DNA of 64,000 nucleotides from Ctena decussata. Its lineage: Eukaryota; Mollusca; Bivalvia; Lucinida; Lucinidae. A program made the translations under genes and the position numbers. A model generated the notes under the pieces. That model ran no database searches and had not been told where the DNA came from. It saw only the letters and a list, made by a program, of their open reading frames with translations. This document shows positions 56,540-64,000 of the stretch, one piece after another (position 1 is the first letter of the stretch; every line of letters begins with the position of its first letter). The DNA lies in assembly GCA_963989385.1 (NCBI GenBank), contig OZ022501.1, positions 99,966,502-100,030,501 on the forward strand. Reading direction: 5' to 3'.

Positions 56540-57450
56540 AGTAGTCAGTGGTTCAGTGCTGATGCTGGTTCTTTAGCATTAAAGTTAGTACTTACGTACT
56601 GCTTAAAAATCAGCTTATTGACCTATTTCTGGTAAAATTGTTTAAGATATTGTAAACTAAGACTAACTTGTCATAGCGACATGAATCTTAAGATTAGTTC
56701 ACAGAAGCAAAGTTTCTTTGTCACAAAAACTATAGCATAGAGAGTTTGCTAAACATTTTGCGTTCTCGCAGATCAAATTATTTGCCATAGAAAATTGTGA
56801 AAAGGAATCTTTGCCAAACAAACTTTGCCAAAGAAATATTTGCTTCAGTGTTCACACGAACAACGATTTTTTCTCAAATTTACCTGGACAATAAACTTTA
56901 TCGGTGTGAACTGCCAACAGTATAACATTTTCTTTGTTAAATGTACTTTGCTCAAAATCAAACTGATTCTCTTTTCATCTCTACAGCGAATTTCTTTGTT
57001 AAATACTCAAGAAAAACTTTCTGTTCACACGGAAAAAATTGTTTGCCAAATAATCTCTATCAAATAAATCATGTGGGATATATTTTTATTCACTCGAGCA
57101 TATTTTACTTTACCACAATTAAAGCCACTTTGTCTTTTATTTTTGCCCTTGTGAACGAAGCATTAGCGGGTTTTTGCTTTCATTCTTTTTGATTATTTTG
57201 GCTAATTGAAGGTAGTCGCTGCAAAAGGCATCCCTCTGTCTGTCGTCTATCTCGCGCGATAGGTGTTGAGGTCGTTGGGGAAGGTGGTGGGTGGGGACGA
57301 CAAAGATGTCTCTTACCTGATATCTGCGGCTGCTCTGTCTGGCGAATCACTCAGTAAAGAATGTTCGCTCGTCCCCGAGACATCACTGTTTTTCTTTCCA
57401 AATTTGGGGTTTAGCGATACTGAAGAAGTAAAATACAGTAATTCGCAATT
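56540..57450. repeat. composite dispersed repeat C, second locus
   Basis: Blocks near 56570 (ctttagcattaaagttagta), 56665 (cttgtcatagcgacatgaat) and 57405 (ggggtttagcgatactgaag) correspond to blocks at 39146, 38694 and 39340. They are separated here by ~480 bp of AT-rich sequence (56700-57180) with repeated gttcacac and tttgccaaa motifs, possibly a separate insertion. Confidence 0.5.
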
Positions 57451-57504
57451 CTTATATCTTTATAAGCTGATGGTATTCAAGTATATCGAACTGATGTTAT
57501 TCAT

Positions 57505-57860
57505 GTATATAAAATCGTAAATGACATAGGCAAAGTGGCAAAAGAAAAACTAATCAAGTTGAATATACATGCAGGAACACAGACAAGAGGGCATACTTTT
57601 AAACTATTTAAGTCAAGAAACAGAACCAATATCAGAACAAACAACTTCAGTAACAGAATAGTTGATATATGGAATGCACTTCCAAATCAGTGGTAACGGC
57701 AGCCTCTCATTTAAACTCATTTAACTCATTTAAAAGCCGATTGAACAAACATTGGGCAAATCATCCAAATAAATTCGATGCTGCATGCTATGAAACCGGA
57801 CTACATTCAAGTCTGGGAAAACAATTTTCAAAAGCATCTGGAGAGGCAGAACTGCCTAGA
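57505..57860 (+). mobile_element. CR1/Jockey-like LINE, C-terminal RT fragment
   Basis: In one frame the DNA reads HVYKIVNDIGKVAKEKL, then RTNIRTNNFSNRIVDIWNAL; after a one-base shift it continues SVVTAASHLNSFNSFKSRLN. The FSNRxVxxWNxLP...SFKxRLD pattern is characteristic of the extreme C-terminus of Jockey/CR1-type reverse transcriptase proteins. It is a third LINE lineage, distinct from those at 59370 and 28030, and lacks everything upstream. Confidence 0.8.
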
Positions 57861-57959
57861 TGATGTCGACACAGTGAGTTTACAGTGAGTTTATATTGAA
57901 CAGTGAATGAGAAGCAATGATCATAAAAAACATACAAATCAAGATTATAAATACTAGCT

Positions 57960-58085
57960 CAAAGATAAAACAAGTTGAGCAATCAACGGCAAGAACAACA
58001 CAGAAACGCTGGAGCAAAAGAAGTCCAACAGTTGAACCCGATAGGTCAGAGTAAAGGCAGATTAATTCCCAACCAACTCGCTACA
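57960..58085 (-). mobile_element. LINE family L-B fragment, minus strand
   Basis: acactggagcgaaagaagac-like sequence, agttgaaccc and ccaaccaac match 27680-27772 in the same orientation. A short truncated piece. Confidence 0.55.
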
Positions 58086-58510
58086 CACCTTAGTAGAAAG
58101 TTTTACGTCGGAGACAGCATTGCGACCACTGGGCCGACAACACTGCAGGTGGACATTTTCGATAATGTCCCCTCCCCCTTTCACCCAATTGTCAGTGCTT
58201 CAGTGTTCAAAACAGATAAAAGGAGAATGAACAGGACTAAAGCTCTTGGCTGTCGTGTTTCTCGGGCAATGAAATTGAGGTAGCTCGGTGGAGCACGTTT
58301 GCGCTCACGTTTTAAACGTAGATATTTCTTAACTTATTTCTATGGCTGTTCTGTCTCGGAGATGGATGTTCACTACCTGCCGAGACCTGCAGATCCCGTT
58401 TTTGTTTAAACTTTTGGGAATTTAGCAATACTGATTAAGCTAGATTTGGAAATACGCCTTTGTTCCACTAAATTTGGTACGGATAAATTTTATAGTGTCG
58501 TTTATCTGTT
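58086..58510. repeat. dispersed repeat C, diverged piece
   Basis: ccactgggccgacaacactg matches ccactgggccgatatcactg at 39056. tgccgagacctg and ttagcaatactgattaagct near 58430 echo the copies at 38930-38990. Confidence 0.5.
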
Positions 58511-59369
58511 TCATTGTATTCATCTGTTTCATTGTGTGTTGTATCCACTATCATGGTTGAATTTGATTTATCAGGTCCTGATCATTTCCTTTTTACTTTG
58601 AAAAATCTGCTGGTGTTTTCCGTTTTTCTTTATTCATTCTGATGTATGATTTAACCTTTCAGAAACTTATAAATTTATTTCAGCTGGTGTTAAATGTCGA
58701 GCGCTCTCCCTACTTCGTCACTTATTTTGTTTTGCTCCTTTGGGATCATTGAGTTCATTCCGAGTTCATCCCGAGTCATTTTGCAAATCGAGTTATGTAT
58801 TTTGTTTATTTGTTTTGCTTCCAAATGGCGTTACTTTTCAGAATGTATTTATGTATATAGAAAACAGAAAATATGTAAAATTAATGTTTGATGTGCTTCG
58901 TGTATGTTTTGTTTAAGGTCAGGCTTGTGTACAGAACTAATAATTTATTTTCTCACAACTTATCATATTGTTACTATAGTACTTTTATAGCCTATGCATA
59001 GATTATTTAGTATTTAATTTAGGCTATCCCAAGCAGCATACAGCGTTGCCCATGTCTGCAGAATAAAGAGGCATAACTGCATTTTGTAAATATTTTTACA
59101 GTCAGCAAAATTATTACACTTTGTTATACGAGTAAATAAAAGGTCGAATAATTTTGATCGATACACAGATCTTGAACAAGTAAAGTTATGTCTCTTTACT
59201 TACGCCAAGGAAGATATCGGAAAGAAAGAAAAAATTTATTATAAATAGTAATCCAATGATCATGAGATGTATATTATTTATCGATAAAACCTCGGAAGAA
59301 AAGATTGATTGTCGTGGTACTGCAGAGCACGGGAAAACTTGCTTAATTATTTCGAATCAGTCTGAGGGA
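58511..59369. other. intergenic DNA, nothing recognised
   Basis: AT-rich, no recognised exon or repeat family. Confidence 0.4.
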
Positions 59370-61345
59370 TGATGAAATGGACATAGATATCATGATTACC
59401 ACCTACAATGCAGCAGTCACTGACACAGTCTGTGAGATATTGGAAAGGAACGCATCAAGTAAAGCCCTGGGTCACCGCAGATGTTCTCGACCTCTGTGAT
59501 GAGGGAAGAGATTTGAAGAAGAAGCGATGAAGAAGAAGGAGCGAAATAATTAAGAGGGTTCAGAAGGTCCTGAAGAAAGCAAAGGGAAACTGGATAGGTA
59601 CTAAGTGCGAGAAGATTGAAACTTGCTTGAAAAAGAAAACAACAGCAAAACAGCGTATCAGCTAGTGAAGAAACTAACTAGTGAAGCAGGGTAGATAAAA
59701 AAAACTGTCCAGGATAAGTCTGGGAAGTGTCTAAAGAAGAATAAGAGATTCTCAGCAGATGGTCAGCATATTGCTCAGAGCTATACAACCATGATAGTTA
59801 TTTAACTATGCTGTTCTGGACTGCACTCAGCAACCAGAAGATTTACAACCAATACTACGTGAGGAAATTGAGATTGCAGTAGCAGCACTGATAAGGAGAA
59901 GTCCGCAGTAGTCGATAATATACAAGTAGAACTTGTTAAAGGTGGCGGTGGGACCATGGCTGCTGCTGTTAAAAAATCTATAATAAGATTTGGAGAACTG
60001 GAGAATGGCCAACCTCATGGACTCATTCGCTAATTATTACACTACCTAAAAACGGCAAACTTCAGCTCTACCGGAACTACAGAACCATCAGCCTCATCCG
60101 AGTTAAGTCATGCTGAAAGTCACCTTGAACAGGCTCAAACCACAAGCTGAAGAGATAATCTCCGAAGAACAGGCTGGGCTCAGAGCTGGAAGGACCACCA
60201 CAGAAAAGATCTTCAACCTTAGTATCCTGTGTGAGAAGTACCTTCAACTTCTGCAGAATCCGTACCATGTCTTTTTAGATTTCAAAAAAGGCATTTAATG
60301 GAGTATTGTAAGAAGCCTTATGGGCCACCACGCGGAAGTACAATATCAATGAAAATCTTGTTCGGGCCACTGATCACCTCTTTGGGAAAGTTCAGATATG
60401 TGGCAGCGTGGTAGAATGGTTCAGAACCACAGTTGATGTAGGCAAGGATACCTTCTCCTGCCTACACTTTTCAACATTTTCCTGGAAAGGATACGGTCTA
60501 ATGCTTTGGAAGAACATAATGGAAAGGTTGGCATAGGCGGCGGCAGAACGATGACCAAATTCGCGGTTTGTCGCTCTTGCTAAGGAGCAAGGGGAACTAG
60601 AAGCAGGACCTGAAAGTCTTGACAGGACCTGCACAAAGTATAAAATGGACATACGTGCTGAAAAGACCAAACTGATGACAAATAGCGCCGCGCCAATGGC
60701 ATCCAACCAAAGATCAAGGTGAAAGAAGAGAAGTTGGGAATTGTAACTAAATTTAAAAACCTTGGAGCTATTGTCTCAGATGATATCTCAAAACCGGAGG
60801 TTTTCTCGAGGATTGCCCAAGCCACTGCAGCTCTGATAAAGCTGAAGCCCATTTGGAGCGATAATAACATATCTCTTGGTTCAAAGGTAAAACTGATGCA
60901 CTCAAAGTCATATTTCTATATTTCTGTAAGATGGACCATGACATCAGAGTTAGAGAAAAGAAATTTACCGAAGGTTACTGAACACATCTAGTATAAGAAC
61001 CACGAAACTAATGAGAATGTTCGCAAAAACATCCAAGCATCCTTTGGCGAATTTAAAGAACTCCTCATCATGGTCAAGTAACAGAAACTCAGGTGGTTTG
61101 GCCACGTCTCAAGGTCTTATGGTTCAACAAAGATTATTCTGCAGGGCACGGTGAAAGGACGATGAGGTAAACAGAAGAAGAGGTGGGAAGATATTATTAA
61201 AGAATGGACAGGGATAGACTTTGCCAGCACAACTAGGGCAGCTGAAGATAGGACTAAGTTGAAAGGAATTATCGTAAAGTCATCTGTGGTGCCCCAACGA
61301 ACTGCCAATGTGCAACGCAATACGAAATATTGAAAGTCAAAGCAA
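59370..61345 (+). mobile_element. RTE-like LINE relic, longest copy (~2 kb)
   Basis: Traceable from the end of the endonuclease linker (EMDIDIMITTYNAAVTDTV near 59375) through PWVTADVLDLCDEGRDLKKK. It continues through the RT block LKPQAEEIISEEQAGLRAGR (60128-60185), FLDFKKG-like motif near 60270 and a thumb region (FKNLGAIVSDDISKPEVFSR, 60750-60810). It ends with LRWFGHVSRS-like and DFASTTRAAEDRT blocks near 61085-61250. I could not find an intact catalytic aspartate pair: where FADD is expected (about 60560) the sequence is shortened. Frameshifts and stops occur throughout. The element is 5' truncated and dead. Fragments of the same lineage lie at 1745-2505 and 43280-43720. Confidence 0.88.
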
Positions 61346-61620
61346 CCAGCCTTCTCTTCCCCTGGCGAGATGATCATAAAGGTAGATAGAATCTAATAAA
61401 CATAACAACAATTCATTAAACAGGGCATACTTTAAAAAGGCGCTCAGCAAATGACCAAAGAATGACAACATCAGAACCGCCGTCGTAAAACGGGAAAATG
61501 TAAAATTAAACATTGGGGTTAAATTCGATTATCATCGTATTGCGTCCGGTATTTTGTACCGCAGCCGAAGTCGGTGACGCAGATGCTTCATTCTTCAAAA
61601 TCGCTTAAATCGTTTACACT
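61346..61620. other. LINE 3' tail region and spacer
   Basis: gtcaaagcaaccagc near 61337 and gcgagatgatcata near 61365 recur near 63400-63435 (ccaaagcaaccagcg, cgaggtgatcaca), so this is a shared 3' tail. Nothing else recognised. Confidence 0.45.
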
Positions 61621-61860
61621 TGAGACGCGTCTGACTCAAGAGCCAGAGGTCCCGGGTTCGAAACCCGATCCGGCCACATACTTTCCTTTATCCATCCGCT
61701 GATTCAAGAAGGGCAGTTGTCAGTATGCACTTAGTACTGGTTAACCGCTTAGGAGGTCTAAGCCTGCCCAGGAATAGTGTGATTAGGGTTGCTGACCGTC
61801 CCGACATGACCATTGATGGTTACCGTGGACGTAATAGATATAAAACAACATAATACACTG
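61621..61860 (+). mobile_element. SINE S1, plus-strand copy with partial head
   Basis: cgcgtctgactcaagagcca, box B ggttcgaaacc (about 61655), then the body including gttaaccgcttaggaggtct and ggaatagtgtgattag, ending near ggacgtaatag. Box A is missing. A short internal deletion removes part of the body compared with the copy at 4300. Confidence 0.82.
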
Positions 61861-62811
61861 AGAGGATAGAGAAACACAAGGTAAACACTAGTGGTGATTG
61901 AAGGTTATGTATTAAATTGTTATATAATACTCTTTTATATAAATCTGTCAAAGGCTATCTTTTATCAACTATTTCAGAAAATTTCACTAGACTGGTTTGG
62001 TTGAAACAATATTTTATTCAAAGATTTTATACATACATATAAATAATACAGTGAAGCAATACGGGACCTGACTGTAAGCGTAACGCTTATATATAAGTCC
62101 TCTCCTGATATGTAAGTCATCTCACTAGATTTTGACCGTTAATTCTTGAGTTATAGAAACAATTTGACGGTATCCTCAATTTCACCGATCGTACTGGTCA
62201 GTATCGGGTATGCCAACGTAGGGATGTCTACTTCGCAGACCCACCTCACGTAATCGACTCCTTACAATTGATGGGTATATGTACCTAAGGTATTCATTGC
62301 CGCTTCAGTGCCAGTATGGTGGCGATGATGGGCAAGACGTATAGGTTGCACTACAGTAAAAATGCTCATTATGCAAGCCCCGCCTCTTTGGGGGAGAGCT
62401 TTCAGGAGTATAATGAATATTTGCAGGCCCCTGATAGGTTTTATTATGAAAGTTATTTTTTTCTGAATGTTATTCTTATTTATTATTATAAAAGATGGAG
62501 TTTATTTACAAAGATGTTTTGCTACATTTTTGTTGGGGTTGAAAAATACACAGGGGGTGCCAGTGAAAGTTTCGAGATTTATTCACTGCGAACTAGGCCT
62601 GTCAGCACTAAAATAGAATAAGTCAAAAATATGCTGCACAACCCCCAACATGTTTTAGCTATTACTGGTAGGTAAAGTTGTTGTCTATTCAATGCAATGC
62701 CTCCATTTGGAAAGTTTAGACCAGGAGAAAATTGGCAGTGCATTGACTTTGACCCATTTTGCACTGTGAGCTATGGGAATTGTTTTACTGTAGTGCCACC
62801 TGAAGCCCTGT
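61861..62811. other. intergenic DNA, nothing recognised
   Basis: No exon or repeat family recognised; frames at 62316-62621 and 62579-62764 have no domain. Confidence 0.4.
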
Positions 62812-62995
62812 CCTGACGTTGCGTCGTTGCAAGCGCACGTCCCGATCGTGGTCGGTCGATAAGCCTTCCAGTTTCTCTAAGACGACGGACAAGACGTTCT
62901 ATGGTGGAAATAGTCACACCAAACTACATAGCAACCTACTGTTGCCTTCGACCTTGCATTAGCAACGCATTACCCTGAACCCCTCTGAACTTCCT
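62812..62995 (-). pseudogene. Tc1-like transposase, helix-turn-helix relic
   Basis: On the minus strand one frame reads GNALLMQGRRQQ, a stop, VAM, a stop, then FGVTISTIERLVRRLRETGR and LIDRPRSGRALATTQRQDRA. The pattern of a first helix-turn-helix, FGVxxSTIxRLxxRxRETG, then DRPRSGRP..TT..QDR is the N-terminal DNA-binding domain of Tc1-type transposases; here the GRP motif reads GRA. Two in-frame TAG codons disable it. Homology ends after the linker, so the DDE catalytic domain is gone. I did not find terminal repeats. Confidence 0.85.
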
Positions 62996-63449
62996 TCAGC
63001 CATACCATGATTTGCAGGAGATGCAAATCGAATTTTATCAGCGGAATTCTATCACTATCAAGTGGTATGACAAAATTGTTGATGAACTTGACAGTATTAG
63101 CATACCAGATATTTTTGCTTTTCACCGCTTGCCCTACCTTACACGATATGTTTCATGCTTGAGTAATTTCATGCACCGGGATTATTGCTGCACAATGACC
63201 CAGATAAACAACTGACCAATTTTCATAATTTCAAACGAAGCAGTTAAAATATTATTCCATATTTTGTTACCCCGCACTTCTTTATCTTTTTAGTACTAAT
63301 GAAGGAATCAAGAAGTACCACAATCATATACCATTGCCTTCCAAAATGACAGAGAGGAAGAGTAAACCAACCAAGATGTTCAAACTAAATGAGGAAAGCC
63401 AAAGCAACCAGCGCTATCTCCCCAAACGAGGTGATCACAGGATATATCG
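62996..63449. other. intergenic DNA with a LINE-tail echo
   Basis: Near 63395-63440 a block resembling the 3' tail of the RTE-like LINE recurs. Otherwise nothing recognised. Confidence 0.4.
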
Positions 63450-64000
63450 TTCCTGATTTTCTCGAGTCTACACTCAGACGTAATAATGAGAGTGCATTGT
63501 TTGGCAGGACAGGGATCTCCACCTGTCAGACGGTCCGTTGTATCTGTTGAGTCCTCGTCTTTGCTTCTTCATGGTGTTGAAATTTGATTTATGTGTTTAC
63601 CGTGATGATTCATTGACGAGTTAGAGGGTTATCATGCGAACCGAACAACCAACTAAATGTTTTGTACCACTTCAGAAACTCAGGGTGAGGTTGGGCCTGT
63701 AAAATCGATTTAAGCCCCCCAGTAATTCATTACTGACCGTTCCAAGGCGGTAGTTCTGTTGTGGTTCTCTGTTGCCTGTTTTTGGTGTCAAAGTTTCTGT
63801 GATGTTTTACCTTATGTATGTTCTTATTATTTTTGGTTCGGTTTGGGTTGCTGAGTGGCCACCTTTTGGGAACAAGCTGCTCACTCGGTTGGCCAGATGT
63901 TCTCTGTATCTTGATTATTTGTAATCTTAGTTGTTTCCAACTATGGTTTGAGGGCTGGATTTGGATTTTGATTGTTTCAGTTCCTGGTCTTTGCATACTT
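63450..64000 (+). mobile_element. LINE family L-B, 3' region, cut by the window end
   Basis: Shares gtgatgattcattgacgagt, gttgggcctgtaaaa, aagccccccagtaattcatt, actgaccgttccaaggcggt and tgggaacaagctgctcactc with 29440-29800 and 35060. The element continues beyond the window. The minus-strand frame here is not a gene. Confidence 0.65.

Overview
This window looks like ordinary, gene-poor, AT-rich DNA from an animal nuclear genome, most likely a bivalve mollusc. Bacterial hallmarks are absent: there are no operons or long credible ORFs. Instead there are several SINE families with internal Pol III boxes, non-LTR retrotransposon relics, Tc1/mariner relics, foldback elements, minisatellites and microsatellites. 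The mollusc call rests on the style of the repeats, especially non-autonomous elements with a core of tandem 150-170 bp units, which resemble those described from bivalves. It is an inference, not a database result.

Layout. 0-4 kb: a near-perfect hairpin, an RTE-like LINE fragment (minus strand), half a foldback copy and one full foldback copy. 4.3-7.5 kb: a tRNA-derived SINE, a large element with eleven tandem ~157 bp units, a 62-bp palindrome and a headless SINE. 9.3-9.9 kb: a 548-bp piggyBac-type MITE with 13-bp terminal repeats and TTAA on both sides. 10.7-13.3 kb: a second tandem-core element, a foldback, and a SINE split by a TIR-bounded insertion. 14.65-16.08 kb: twenty-five exact 57-bp satellite units. 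16.6-17.8 kb: an inverted-repeat-bounded element. 19.96-20.41 kb (minus): the best protein-coding candidate, 148 codons. 24.29-24.78 kb: nineteen exact 26-bp units. 27-29.9 kb: two oppositely oriented copies of a second LINE family. 32.3 kb (minus): a possible signal-peptide first exon. 33.1-35.9 kb: a composite inverted-repeat element with nested insertions. 35.9-46.5 kb: foldbacks, SINEs, a second element of the 157-bp type, two further MITE-like elements and a LINE 3' end. 46.8-47.4 kb: a truncated mariner. 48.4-50.2 kb: SINEs and foldbacks. 50.2-56.2 kb: a block with little recognisable repeat, ending near a second possible signal-peptide exon at 55.6 kb. 56.5-64 kb: composite repeats, a CR1/Jockey-like LINE end, a 2-kb RTE-like LINE relic, a SINE, a Tc1 relic and another LINE 3' end running off the window.

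I can defend no complete multi-exon gene. The host-gene evidence is one compact ORF and two putative first exons with good splice donors. No single new biological system stands out. The most interesting objects are the indel-free higher-order satellite, the piggyBac MITE, the recurring foldback and palindromic elements, and the 148-aa protein with a cysteine cluster and an RVxW motif. All coordinates and comparisons were read by eye.
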